Assembly (NCBI GenBank): GCA_037974965.1
Contig: JBBPFI010000001.1
Coordinates: 2,232,001-2,296,000, forward strand
Length of the DNA stretch: 64,000 nt
Direction of reading: 5' to 3'
Origin: Dacryopinax spathularia
Taxonomy: Eukaryota > Basidiomycota > Dacrymycetes > Dacrymycetales > Dacrymycetaceae
The position numbers were made by a program, and so were the translations under genes. Shown here one piece after another: positions 11,385-25,286 of the stretch (the first letter of the stretch is position 1; the number at the start of each line of letters is the position of its first letter). The notes below the pieces were generated by a model. The model did no database searches and was not told the origin of the DNA. It saw nothing but the letters and a program-made list of their open reading frames with translations.

Positions 11385-12829
11385 ATGGCCTGGCTCAACA
11401 ACAGCAGCAACAAGAAAGACCTCCCGCCACTCCCGCAATCGCCGCATGACAATCCTAACAACCTGCGCGTCCTGGCCGTAGGGACACTCTACGAGATCCA
11501 GACGTTCTACCTCGATGCCTTCCCCGACGAAGGGCAGAAGTTGCGCGCGCAGAGCGTGACGCGCGAGAGGGGCGGGTCGGCCGCGAACATCCTCTCCCTG
11601 CTGGCGCAGTTCGACGGCGTTTCTGGCTATCTTTGTGCCCCCGTGGGGAGCAGGAGGGAGAGTACCAGGGTCGAGAGCGAGCTGGATGATCTGGGGATCG
11701 GGACGGATTTCCTGGTCAGGAGGGAGGGCGAGCAGGTCCCGACGAGCTACGTAATGCAGTCGCGTTCGTGAGCGCTCTTTGTCTCCCCCTCGCCTCTGCT
11801 TGCTCACTCCGCCTGTTTCTATGCGGCATACAGTGAGCACAGGAAGCAGAACGGTGATACATCATAACCCTCTGCCCGATATCGCCCACTCCGAGTTTGT
11901 CAGGATGTTTAAACATCACTTCATTGTCGATTCCGCTCCCTCAATCTCCTCTACCCGGTCCTTGGACCGACAACCCCCGTCACCAGGGTTCGCAAGGCGA
12001 ATACCGCCCTTTGATTGGGTGCACTTCGAGGGTCGACCCACGCCGAGTATGCTGAGTAATTTGAGATGGGTGTGCGACGTGAGCCGGGAACAGGGGTATA
12101 GGGATAAAGTTGTCGTTAGCCTTGGGTTGGAGAGGGCGCTGCAGGATATGGACGAGCTGATCCGTTATGCCGACGTTGTGTTCTTCTCGTACGCTCCGCC
12201 TTTCCTCACTTGCGTCTGGCTTAACTGAAGTTGGGGCAGGAAAGCACTAGCGATGCAAGCGACCCACACATCGCCAAAGGCGTTCCTCCTCTCCCACGCG
12301 CTGAGCTGCTCATCCCACTCCATCCTCCTCGCCACCCCCTCATCCCACACATCAGGCGCAGCGCTCCTCTCCGTCCCAAACAAAGAATACTACCAGTCCT
12401 CCGAGCTAGTCAAAGACACTTCCGCCCACTCGCTGCACACGAACGGGAAACGCGTGTCTGCCTTTGGGAGTGGGGAGGGAGAGGAGGGGGAGTTCGAGAT
12501 CCTCGATCTGTCCGGGACGGGGGAGGCGTTCATAGCGGGCATGATCTATGCGCTTACGAGACGCTTGCTTCCCGGGCTGCCGTATACGCCAGCATATGAC
12601 TACGAGGAGTATACGCCTTCGCCGGAAGATGATAAGGGCCGGTGGAGGCTGGAGGAATGCCTCAGGTATGCTCTACTTCACCCTTACCCTTTCACAATAC
12701 TAGTTTCTGACGGTTGTGTGCAGGTTTGCGACGGAACTAGCTGGAAGGAAAAACCGACGACCGACATGGGACGGTCTGGCAGAGGCGATGGCCGAAGTCG
12801 GATGGTTCTCCGCTCGTGGGGTCGTGTAA
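11385..12829 (+). CDS. PfkB-family (ribokinase/ketohexokinase-like) carbohydrate kinase
   Basis: Four exons (11385-11763, 11834-12188, 12240-12665, 12724-12829) give 421 residues. The start was placed at an ATG in a CCACCATGG context. The N-terminal block LAVGTLYEIQ and the GGSAAN substrate-binding motif (about residues 63-68) mark the pfkB fold, and GSRTVIHHN after the first intron corresponds to the ketohexokinase-type strand. The C-terminal ATP/anion-hole signature normally reads D-T-x-G-A-G-D; here it is D-L-S-G-T-G-E-A-F-I-A-G (about residues 334-345), so the catalytic-base Asp is replaced by Glu. The protein is longer than a typical ketohexokinase because of inserts near residues 160 and 320. 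The substrate is probably a sugar or nucleoside; activity is uncertain because of the substitution. Confidence 0.8.
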
Positions 12830-13148
12830 TATGGGTTTTCAATTTCTTGATGCTTCGCTCCAAGGACGTTAATCGGAGGTATCGACTGCTGGACTATATA
12901 GTGAGGGAGACGCCACTATGTTTTCCTTTTCTTTCTTTTCAACTGGTAAATAGGATGGGTCCTGCATTTCTTGTAATTCGTCGCACGGGGATACCTGTTA
13001 CATACGAATAATCACATCGGAGATAATGCTCCCCGCAAGCCAGCTATCGCCGACAGGCTTCTGACTTCGCGTAAACGCGCGCCACTGCCGCCGGACTCAT
13101 CCTCCTCACCAGCACGACCATTCCTGTGTGAGTTGAGTTGCCGCAGCA
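12830..13148. other. Intergenic, 3' and 5' flanks
   Basis: 319 bp between the sugar kinase stop and the MFAP1 start. Nothing beyond likely terminator and promoter sequence was seen. Confidence 0.3.
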
Positions 13149-14994
13149 ATGGCAACCGTAAAACGACCCGCTGCACCGCGGATCGCCCGTCCTGCACATA
13201 GGTACTATAAAGGCAAAGCCCCGAAGGGAGTGGACGCAGCCGCGCTCTCTGACGAATCAGACGATGACGAGACCCAAGAACAACAGCAGCAGCAACAAGA
13301 TGAAGCTCCGGAAGACGAGGAAATAGGAAGGGATGAGCTGACCGTTGACCGGCATGCTGCTGAGAGGAGGGAGAAGGATGCGAGGGGGAAGACGATGGGT
13401 GTCAGGCTGGGGAGGACGGAGATTGTTGCTGGGAGGGTTATTGTTGATGGACGGGAGGAGGTGGGAAGGACGGAGGTTGAGGTCGTGCAGGAGAGTAGTG
13501 AGGAGGAGGAGGAGGAGGAGGAGGAGGAGGAAGAGGAGGAAGAGGTGCGAAACACCTTTCTATATTATCTTCAGTGGTGGACTGACCGGACTGCTAGTCG
13601 AGCGAAGAAGAGAGCGAGGAAGAGGAGGAAGAGGAACAGCCCAAGATCATGTTCCGACCCGTCTTCGTTCCCAAGTCCGTACCTCCAACTACCTTACTCT
13701 GTACGACTTGACTAACCGGGATACAGACGAGGCCGAGAAACAGTACTCGAGAAAGAAAAAGAGTCTGCCAATTCTGAGGAGGCGATGCTCAAGCGCGAGC
13801 AGGAGGAAGAGGAACGGAGACGGCAGAGTAAAGCGCTCGTTGCGGAGAGCATTAAGCGCGAGCTGGCGGAGAGTGCGTCCCCTCTCACATCATCTTTATT
13901 CCTCAGAACTGACCATATCGTGCAGAGGACGCAGTTGAGCTGGTCCCAGATGTGGACGACACAGACGGCCTTGACCCCGAAGGGGAATTCGAAGCTTGGC
14001 GCCTACGCGAACTCGCCCGCATAAAGCGAGACAAAGAAGAACAACTGGAACGCGAGCGGGAAAGGGAAGAGATCGAGCGCCGGCGCGCTATGCCAGAAGA
14101 ACAGCGGCTGAAGGAGGACCTTGAGCGGGCCGAGAAGCTGAGGAAGGAGAAGCCGAAGGGACAGCAGAAGTTCTTGCAGAAGTATTGGCATAAAGGCGCT
14201 TTCCATCAGGTGCGTCTCTCCCACCTTGCCCGCTCTTGTGTTATTCGCTTACAGTGGGCTGGCTGTAGGACGCCGAGATCCTAAAGAAACGCGACTACAC
14301 AGAGGCTACCGAATCGACTATCGACGTGTCCGTTCTACCCAAGGTGATGCAAGTGAAGAACTTCGGCAAACGCTCCCAGACCAAGTACACCCATCTACTG
14401 GATCAAGACACAACAGTCGGGAACGGTGGGTTCGGAGGCGCCCAGTTCCTCAAAAGTGGGAAAGTCGGCCCCGGGCCCGTTGGACCGGCCGGGTCGGGGT
14501 GCTTCGTCTGCGGTGGACCGCATCTCAAGAAGGGTATGTGCTAATTTTCGGCTTGTTCGGGGAAGGGGTACTGATGAAGGTTATCAGATTGTCCGCAATT
14601 GGCAAGAGGTGGGCCGGAGGCTGCTTCGGGCTCCAATACACGCGAACTGGGTCAATCAAAGTGGGGCGCATCACGAGACCGCGGAGACCGTGACCGGGAG
14701 GGAGATCGTAGGCCATATGACGATCGGCCGCGTGGTGAAGACCGGGATAGGCGGAGAGATGACGATCGGGGTCGGGATCGGGACCGTGAGCGTGGATATG
14801 GACGACGCTCAGATGATAGGGGCTTCAGGCGGTCAAGGTCGAGGTCGGGCTCATTCTCTCCTCCGAGAAGGCGAGACGACTACCGCGGGCGGGACGACAG
14901 GGATGGGAGAGACGGATACCGACGGAGATCAAGAAGCCGAGACGGCGACTACGACCGCGACAGGGAGCGCGATAAGCGACGACGTGTATATTGA
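13149..14994 (+). CDS. MFAP1: MFAP1-like spliceosomal protein with zinc knuckle and RD/RS tail
   Basis: Six exons (13149-13544, 13598-13674, 13727-13872, 13926-14209, 14269-14533, 14588-14994) give 524 residues. The conserved MFAP1 core is clear: FVPK before the third exon, [28 protein letters not shown] and [28 protein letters not shown]. In other eukaryotes this protein is a component of the pre-activation spliceosome (B complex). The N terminus is acidic, with a run of at least a dozen Glu. After the core this copy has an extension: a compact zinc knuckle C379-x2-C382-x3-H386-x4-C391, then an Arg/Asp/Ser-rich tail with [10 protein letters not shown] and RRRSRSRDG. Human MFAP1 ends without these parts. 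Intron 2 (13675-13726) uses an uncommon GTCCGT donor, chosen because it restores the conserved frame. Confidence 0.9.
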
Positions 14995-15396
14995 GGCTCA
15001 GGCGGGATTGGAGGGCTTGGGAATCTCAGGCGAGCCGGGCATCATCTTCCTTGTCAGGACGGTGACATCCGATCGTCTGCGTCTGCGTCATGCCGTCTGG
15101 AGGATAATCAGCGGCCTTATGTACTCTTCTGGCCTTTTGCACTAACTCTTATCAATGAGGACATCATGGTCCTGCCGAGAGGAAAGAAGCACCCCTGATC
15201 GGTTGTTTGGCTCGATTAGGGATGTGTTAGCCCGCTTCTTCTGATGAAGAAGGCCCACAATGAACTGGGTTGCGTCACGGGGCCGGGGCGTCCTCCGGGC
15301 TGTGAGGGGCATAAATACGGGGCTGTATTGCCTGTCAAGCTCAGAGCAAGTTGCCTTGAATTCGTTTACCCACTACTGTCCTTGTGAACTATCACC
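14995..15396 (+). promoter_or_regulatory. Promoter of metallothionein gene 1
   Basis: 402 bp before the first metallothionein. A TATA-like cataaata lies at 15310-15317, about 80 bp before the ATG. Two GGGCTGT words (about 15297 and 15319) flank it, and a related GGGCTGT lies near the TATA box of metallothionein gene 2. These may be metal-response sites; that reading is an inference. Confidence 0.4.
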
Positions 15397-15599
15397 ATGG
15401 TTAGCATCTTCTCTCCGTCTTCGACCAGTTGACCGGCCGTGCTCTATAGATCCAGAACATCGAGCTCGTCAACGCTCACTGCGGCGAGGCTGACTGCAAG
15501 TGCAGTGACACCTGCGGCTGCGATGTGCGTATCACGTTCCCCGCCTTGCATACAGGTTACTGACGAGCCTATTAGCCTGGCAGCTGCAACTGCAAATAA
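15397..15599 (+). CDS. Metallothionein 1, 33 residues, 7 Cys
   Basis: Three tiny exons: the ATG alone (15397-15399), 15450-15524 and 15576-15599. The product is 33 residues with seven cysteines at 12, 17, 19, 23, 25, 30 and 32, in C-x4-C-x-C-x3-C-x-C-x4-C-x-C order, with no aromatic residues apart from His11. Such short Cys-x-Cys proteins bind Cu(I) or other soft metals in the cytosol. The gene is too small to stand out as an ORF and was found by matching it to the second copy at 22.7 kb, which has the same Cys spacing, the same 75-nt middle exon and the same intron positions. The first intron follows the start codon directly (donor GTTAGC), which is the least certain junction. Confidence 0.82.
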
Positions 15600-15818
15600 G
15601 CCGATCGCTACAAGTCATCATGTTGCCTTCGCGTTGTGAAAGTATCGCTGTGGGCTGAGGGGAACATGCCTTAAGAAAGAATGTTGTACTCCGTTGAATT
15701 CGGTTAAGATGTTTTGTCTGCTCGAAAAGGAAAGAGACGCATTTCAATTTCATTTCTGTTTCTTGTTGTTTACAGCATCTTCAACCCGTCTTGGCCCGGC
15801 CTTCTGCACAGACTCCCC

Positions 15819-17255
15819 TCACCAAGCCCTCCACGGCACCCATACATCCACAACAGTCTTCCCGTCCCCTTCACTCGAGTCCACCACATAGTACCACGGG
15901 AAACACGCGCTCGTGAGGCACGAATGCTGCCCCACGACCTGGAGCATCGTCCCCACTTCCAGCTCCTTGCCCGTCTTCCCTTCCACACGGGTGAGGACAC
16001 CGTGTTCCTGGCTCACCCTTCCCAGTCGCCAGTTCTGCCACCCGGGAGTGACGACGTCCCCGAATCCGGGGATAGGACCGCGGTCCTTGGACATTGCCAA
16101 CGCGCCGGCGTCGCACATCCCCTCGCCGCCGTCTCGGTCCGGGTAGGAGGAAATGACGGTCGTCAGGACCGTAGCGGCGATCCGCTCGTCCCCTACCAGA
16201 GTAGTGGCGAGTTGCTGGAGGTCGAGGAAGGGATAGTTGCCGGCGTGGATCTCGAGCTTGCCTTTCAGGTCTAGGGACTGGGGGTTGAGGCTGGCCGCAT
16301 GGGCTGTCGGGGTCGAGCCGACAGAGATGGTGTATGGGACAGCGGGAGGAGAGGGCGAGAGGGAGAGCGCGATATCGCATGCAGCGTTGGCTGCGTTGAT
16401 CTCTTCCTTCAGCCGGGCGGAGGCCATGTCGAGCGAGGTGGACGCATAGGCGTGGCCGGAATGGCAGTAGAAGCCGAATATGTCCACAGCGGGGGAGGCG
16501 ATGATAGCCTTAATCAGAGCAGGAAGTGCAGGAGCGTTGGGCTCAAGACCAGCTCGCCTGCAGAACCAGTCAGACGAGCCACAACGTTATATGTAACATG
16601 CACCGACGCACTTGTTGCCAGAGTCCACCTTGACGAACCCGGTCCAGCCCTTGACACCCGTCAACTTCTGGTACTCCTCCAATCCCTTGATCTGCGCCTC
16701 GTGGTCGAGCATGAGTCGCAAGACTGCTCCATGCTTCTCCAGCTCGGCCTTGACCGCGGCCAGGTCATCCAGCTTTCGCAGAGCAACCGGGAGACCATAC
16801 AGCACCTATGATCATGTTGAGGGCAGGAATACGGTGTCCGAGGGAATGCACATACATCCTTCACTGTACCGTCTGCTACCAGTCCGCCGTTGATGATACC
16901 CCATGCCTCGGCGATGGTCGAGACGATCACCCTGTGAGTGGTGCCTCCAGCGCTCTTGAGCATGAGCGTGGTACCCTCCACGGTCTGCCAGAACATCTCA
17001 GCACATCTCTTAGAACGAGCAAGAACTACTACGCACCTTATGGGTCTTCACATGTGCCCTGAAGTCCGCCTTCCAACCCTCAAGTACGCCCTTGTGCATT
17101 AGCTCGCAGTTACGCGCAAAGATGGACCGGTCGATGATGAAAGCCGGCGTTCTGAGGTTCTCGATCGGCTTGTTCACGTAGGCATCGCATAGCTGCTGCT
17201 TGGACGGATACGCGTAGAACGGCGCGAACACCGGCGCTTGGGGCGGCAAGGTCAT
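15819..17255 (-). CDS. D-serine dehydratase-like PLP enzyme (alanine racemase fold)
   Basis: Four exons (17255-17037, 16984-16856, 16805-16612, 16557-15819) give 426 residues. Residues 68-73 are HVKTHK, the pyridoxal-phosphate lysine motif of the D-threonine aldolase/D-serine dehydratase group, with TPAFIID ahead of it. GFYCHSGHAY and IPGFGDVVTP follow, and near the C terminus QHSCLTSACF supplies the His and Cys that bind zinc in eukaryotic D-serine dehydratase. Reaction by family: D-serine to pyruvate plus ammonia, or a related D-amino-acid cleavage; the exact substrate is not clear. The GTG at 17303 was rejected as start because an ATG at 17255 fits the family N terminus. Confidence 0.85.
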
Positions 17256-17843
17256 CGTTGGTAGCAGTACTGTAGTGGTTGCAAGATGCAGAGCAGCAAA
17301 CACTCAGAGACTCTACATTAGGATACTTGAACGAGTTGGCTGGCGCCGGTCGGAGGAGGTCCGAATGACCGAGCGTTGGGTTCGGTTCGCGTTGTCATTG
17401 GTGGAGGCATTATCTGTTCCATATGCCGAGTCCGTTGTTTCCTCATGGCGGCCTATCAGTCTTCGGCTCGTAACATACTTGAGCCTTTTCAATGGCCGGT
17501 CTGCAACGTAAATGAACGCAGACTGAATGAGAAGAGAACTGATAGGGATAGGGATTTGTCGGATTAGATTCGTGTCTTCCCGACTCGTCCGATGGTTTCA
17601 GCCACGAGAAGCTTGATGCGGTTGCGATTGGTTGAAATCAAGCCTAACGCCTGTCTGCGCCGCTTGTATGACTGCAAGAGAGCTCTACTTTCGGTATGGT
17701 ACAACGACTACTCTCGTACTGAGGTGATACGGCCTCAACGGTGCAAGCAACCCGATCACTAATGAATTGCCAATGATCAGCGACGTCCTCTCCATTCTAC
17801 GTTCCGTGATATGCGCATTCATGAGCCCCTCCTCTTGCTCGCT
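17256..17843. promoter_or_regulatory. Upstream region of the D-serine dehydratase-like gene
   Basis: 588 bp between two minus-strand genes. It should contain the terminator of the halogenase-like gene at its right side and the promoter of the dehydratase-like gene at its left. No ORF stands out. Confidence 0.3.
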
Positions 17844-20603
<2,760 letters not shown>

Positions 20604-22531
20604 ATGTCTTCTTTATTACCCACCCATGGACGCGTCCTGCTCGATACTACAGTCGGAGATATTGAGGTAAGTCACGCTTTGACCGTGAGGAACAAGGTGC
20701 TGACGTTCGTGTACGTAGATCGAGCTCTGGTCAAAGGCGCGTAGCAATTCAACGACTCTATACATCACAGCTGATGTCGGCCACAGGAATGTCCGAAGGC
20801 ATGCCGCAACCTGATCGCACTCGCACTCGAAGGCTACTACGATGGCGTAATATTCCATCGGTGAGCCACATGGTTGGACATGTTGGACGGTCCTGACAGC
20901 CGTCATAGAGTTGTGCCCGGATTCCTCGTTCAGACAGGTGATCGAACTGGTACAGGTAATGGAGGGGAGTCCTTCTATGGAGGTACGTCCACATACAGTA
21001 TCTCCATCGTGTGTCGTGCTAACCTACGCATAGAACCATTCGAGAGCGAGCCACATCCTCGACTAAGATGGACGCATCGCGGTCTTGTGGGTTGTGCGGG
21101 AGGAGAAGGGAAGGATCAGAATGACTCGCAGTTCTTCATCACACTCGGTAGGTGCATGCATGCACCACATGAGCTGCAATGTGAACTCGTATACAGATCG
21201 TGCCGATGAGCTACAAAACAAGAACACGCTGTTCGGACGAGTAGTAGGCGACACCATCTACAGTACGCCGCACCTCCCAATATTCGCAGCTTCACGCCTG
21301 ATTGGTATCCATAGATGTCCTCAAAATCGGCCAAGTCGAGATCGACTCCAACGGCCGACCCACATACCCACCCCGGATAAACACCATCAAAGTGCTCGAC
21401 AATCCATTCGACGATATCGTACCGCGTATAACAGCCGCAGAACGGCAGGCACAAGCGCGGGCCAAGGCAGAGGCGGCGAAGGCGAAAGAGGAGCAAGAGA
21501 GAAGGAAGGGTGCCAAGAAGTGCGTCTTCATTGCTCTACGTGGCTGCGAGCTTGTGCTGATGGTGTGGGGAGGGATGTCAAGCTGCTGTCGTTTGGCGCT
21601 GAGGCGGAAGTGGAAGAGGCGCCATCGTTTAAGAAGAAAGCTATCGTGCGGCCTGATCGTACGTATGCCCTGCTATCATTGAGTATTCTATCCTAACCAC
21701 ATCTACAGTCGTCGACGACCCAACAGTCGTGAAACAGCTATCCATCATCGCACCGTCATCAGTGGTAGCTCCTGCGAAATCAAAGGCAGCACCGTCGCAA
21801 CAGGCTGAGGAAGCTGAGAAGTCAAATCGACCAAAGAAGGCAAGACCAGACAAGAAAGAGGAGGAGGATGTGGATGTGCTGAATATTCGGGCGAAGCACG
21901 CGAAGGAGCAAGCTGCTGAGAGGTGCGCCATTTGAAACCTATCCTTCTGAACACATACTGAACGGATCGTAGGGAGGCACGAGAGGCCGAACTCCGCAAA
22001 CTCGAATCATCCGTCAAGTCTCTCACACGAAAACGGTCCCGCTCGCCCACCCCAACGGGAGACCGAAAGAAGCCGAAAGGCCCATCAGCGCTCGAGCAGG
22101 AACTGGCGAAGTACGAGGCGCACAGAGGGAAGGGTGGGCTGACGGTCAAAGCGAAGGGGAAGGGCCGGAGAGAGGAGGACAGTATTCTGAGCAAGCTTGC
22201 GAGCTTCCAGAATCGGTTACATCGGTTCATGCCTACGTCACCTTCGCCACCTCCGTCTAGAGAGGGCCGTGAGCGGTCTGTCAACGGGGATGAGGCCACG
22301 AAGCACCCGCCAGAAGGCGGCGCACAACCAGGAGAGGAGGAAGCTGGGGAAGAGGTGGATACAGACAAGACGTGGCTGGGCCATGCTCTACACTTCGAGA
22401 AGGGAAACGAGGACGAGACGAGGCGAGCAGAAGCAGAATACGAGGTTATCGACCCCAGAGCACGAGCACGCTGGGCGAAAGAGGAGAAGAGGGAGAGACG
22501 AGGAGGTGGTGAGCGCCGTAGCAGGAGGTAG
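20604..22531 (+). CDS. CWC27: CWC27-type spliceosomal cyclophilin
   Basis: Ten exons (20604-20666, 20719-20736, 20787-20860, 20909-20982, 21034-21147, 21197-21262, 21315-21519, 21573-21658, 21709-21922, 21973-22531) give 490 residues. Residues 8-170 form a cyclophilin fold with GRVLLDTTVGDIEIELWSK, GVIFHRVVPGFLVQTGD, GTGNGGESFYG and NKNTLFGRVVGD. The cyclophilin-typical FHRV is kept but the LVAMAN loop is LVGCAG and the catalytic Gln region reads NDSQFF, close to CWC27, whose isomerase activity is weak or absent. The C-terminal two thirds is charged and coiled-coil rich with nuclear signals (TRKRSRSPTP). Intron 2 (20737-20786) only fits with a GC donor: AAG|GCGCGT...CACAG, a GC-AG intron. In other eukaryotes CWC27 joins the activated spliceosome. 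Confidence 0.9.
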
Positions 22532-22693
22532 TGGGCAGATGCGCGCGATTGTTGTAAACATAACGATTGCATTCTTTCATTCACTTTGGTACATGAAACC
22601 CATCAACCACGATTTGTTTATTGCAGGCATTTCCCTTCAACCCTCTTTGTCCCCTTCAACCACTCGTTGTACACATCTTCGGGCTTGAGCAGC

Positions 22694-22912
22694 TTATTTC
22701 TTGCCGCACTGGCAGTTGCCGGCCTATCAGTCACTAGTCAGTCGAAAGCAGGGTGCGTGAAGGTGTGAAACGCTTACAGCGCAGCCGCAGCTGTCGCCGC
22801 ACTTGCAGTCAGAGTTGCCGCAGTGGGCGTCGACGAGGATGAAGTTAGCAGCCTATCCCGTACGTCAGCATACAGTCCGGGACATGCGGGACGAAGCACA
22901 ACTCACAGCCAT
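22694..22912 (-). CDS. Metallothionein 2, 36 residues, 7 Cys
   Basis: Three small exons (22912-22907, 22852-22778, 22723-22694) give 36 residues with cysteines at 13, 18, 20, 24, 26, 31 and 33, exactly the spacing of metallothionein 1. AHCGxxDCKC and the following CGC are shared. It ends CGKK. The middle exon is 75 nt in both genes and the third intron position is the same, so the two are duplicates now on opposite strands on either side of CWC27. Expected role: cytosolic binding of copper or other soft metals. Confidence 0.85.
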
Positions 22913-23582
22913 TGATGTTATACTTGCAGATGTGGTAGGTGATGGTAGTCAGGTATGGAGCGGTGACAGCCCTGTTAAGGACACCCGCGGGCCATATATA
23001 TCTCAAGGGGCCTGGCGGGGTGGAGTGGCGAGCCGGCGTCGGCCATCTTCTCGGCGGGGGGCGTCATTTGGCCCCGATCGCCGTGGTCACGGGGTCTCCA
23101 AAGCGCCCGTATATAGGTTGCATTCATTCAGTCGCTCTACAACGGGTGGTCTGACAACTCGGCAAAGGTTGCGGAGAGTCAGTTGCTGTGCGCTTGCTCT
23201 GGGCTCTGGACCGACATGACCCTTCTGGCTGAACGGGCGGTTGCGTTACCACATTCAGTCGTCCCACTGTAGCCTGGCATCGTCCAACACGGCTCGCCTG
23301 TCGTCGTGTAGAAAGAAATCGATTGTAACACGTGCGCATCTTAATTTTAATGCGACTGGTGGAGGAGACTCGAGAGGACAAGATTCGCACAACACATATT
23401 CGCGGCCAGCTCCCACAGCTTCACGCAACAACGCCGCAACGACACCTAAATCGCGCAAGTTCCTCTGGACGCGATAGGCTCCGACGATTGATAAGGAATG
23501 GTCGAGTGTGAGTGGTTGTGGACGGAATTCGGGAGAAGGAGAGTGAATCGATCGGAGCCTTGGTGGGCCGTCTGCCCGAGGT
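22913..23582 (-). promoter_or_regulatory. Promoter of metallothionein 2
   Basis: 670 bp between the metallothionein 2 start and the 3' end of the cyclase gene. A TATA box (atatatatgg on the minus strand, plus-strand 22992-23002) lies about 80 bp upstream of the ATG, the same distance as in metallothionein 1. A GGGCTGT word lies just downstream of it. The rest holds no gene. Confidence 0.45.
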
Positions 23583-25286
23583 TTAGCAGCCGCACTCGCC
23601 GACACCGACGCCATCGGCGAGGATGCCATTCTTGCCCTTGGTGTGGAGGGAGGAGAGCTCTGTTGGGGCCTTCGCGATCAGAAGGCTGGGATCCATGCCG
23701 AGGTCTTGCGAGTCGACGAAAGCGTCTTTACCGACTCCGCCGGTCGCCGCAAGGTCAGGGAAGGACGCTGCGACGATCTGTTTGTGTGCGACTAGGGCCG
23801 AGGCGAGCTCGAGGGTAGTTGCATCGTTGATGAAGACACAAGAGCCCATGGGGTGGGGAAGCGCGAACCGTTGCTTCCCATCGCGAGTTTTGCTGCACCT
23901 GTGTCAGCAATCGAATGTCTCCACTGGTGGTACCGGGCTCACAGGATGGCAGCAGTGGCGACTTGAAGAAGCTCCTGGTCGAACGCTTCGTGGTCCAAGG
24001 ACAAGCCCACGTCGTGAGCGAGCTTATGGAACTCGTCGCGTTCCTGGCGGCTGATGTACCCGCGTTGCCAAGCGAGTGTGACCGAGAAGGCCATATCGAT
24101 GATAATCGCTGACAGCACCTCTTCAATAATGAACCACTACCAGAGAAAGGAAAGAAGCTCAACCGTGTCCGTGCCTGAGCGGGATCGCAGGCGTCAGCTC
24201 GAGCGTAGGGCTCCAGGTATGCCCGAACGCGATCACTCGGTCGAGCATGATCTCGTGCAGGTTGGGCGTCTCAAGCTCGAGCATGACCTTGATAGCCCGA
24301 TAGCAGATCGAGTCCGCGATCTTGGCGAGCTCAGGAAGCGGTGTTTGGGCCTTCGAACCATTTGCTTGGGCTTTTGTGCCGTTCTCAGACTTGTTCGTCA
24401 AGCCGGTTACCGAAGCAGGACGACGACCAAAGGCGGTCGCTACAAGCTCAGGACCGTATTTGACCAAGTCGGCCCACAACTGCTTGTCTGCCACCGACGA
24501 GATCTTGATCAGCTCCGCGAAGCCGTTGCGGACCTGACCCTCGGGTAGAGTAGTCAGGAAATCGAAGTCGAGAACTGTCAACATCGGTGCATGATATGCC
24601 CCGAGGCGGTTCTTGAGCTTGCCATGGTTGAGTCCGACCTTGATCGAGACAGCGGCATCGATGAGGCCAATCAAAGTGGTCGGCACCCGGATGAAGTTCG
24701 AGGAACGGCGATAGCTTGCACAGGCGTATCCAGTCCTAACAATAGACTCAGTGTCGGAATAGAGGAGCACATAGGCGACGCACACGTCCGTGACGAGACC
24801 TCCACCAACGACAAGGACAGGTTCTAGCGAAGCCCTGTCAGCTATGAACTCCGGTACAATCGCAGATCCACTGACCCTTGCGAATCAAGCCGAACTTGTC
24901 AAATGCATCCACAAGGGATAGCATGGTCGCCATCGTCTTGTGAAGTTCCCCGCCAGGCATGATATGCACGGTGCAGGGGATAGCATGATGCGCGAAGTCT
25001 ACGCATGGATCTTAGCGCGGAAGGGTACAAATGCCATATACATACAGTCCTTGATTTTGGCGCCGTAGATTCCATGAACGGTGCTGTCCATCACAACCAG
25101 AACGCGACCCCACTTCTCGTAGCAATCGCGGAGCACGGTCTGCGAGATATCGAAGACGCCGGAAACGAACTTGAAGGCATAATGGAGTGCCTCAAATCCA
25201 TCGACCTCGAATCCGTCCTTGATGACCTGGACCGTCGCGCTCAGGTCGGAGGACGGGGCTGGACCGGCGGAAAATGCAGGCGACAT
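23583..25286 (-). CDS. Sugar-phosphate cyclase, demethyl-4-deoxygadusol synthase type (mycosporine step 1)
   Basis: Six exons (25286-25046, 24998-24876, 24823-24784, 24735-24164, 24108-23943, 23892-23583) give 483 residues. It belongs to the dehydroquinate-synthase-like superfamily: NAD-binding [14 protein letters not shown] at about 122-134, [30 protein letters not shown], and the metal-binding histidines in [10 protein letters not shown] and HGHA. The order and wording of these blocks match demethyl-4-deoxygadusol synthase (DDGS), which makes the mycosporine core from sedoheptulose 7-phosphate, rather than AroB. An insert of about 25 residues ([11 protein letters not shown]) sits between helices around residue 285. 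It is divergent from the ATP-grasp gene across a shared 1.2-kb promoter. A 2-epi-5-epi-valiolone synthase is the main alternative, made less likely by the neighbours. Confidence 0.92.

Noticed and set aside
13205-13555. Minus-strand poly-Ser frame
   Set aside because: It is the antisense of the poly-Glu tract of MFAP1.
15871-16380. Long antisense and alternative frames over the D-serine dehydratase-like gene
   Set aside because: They overlap conserved coding sequence and show no domain of their own.
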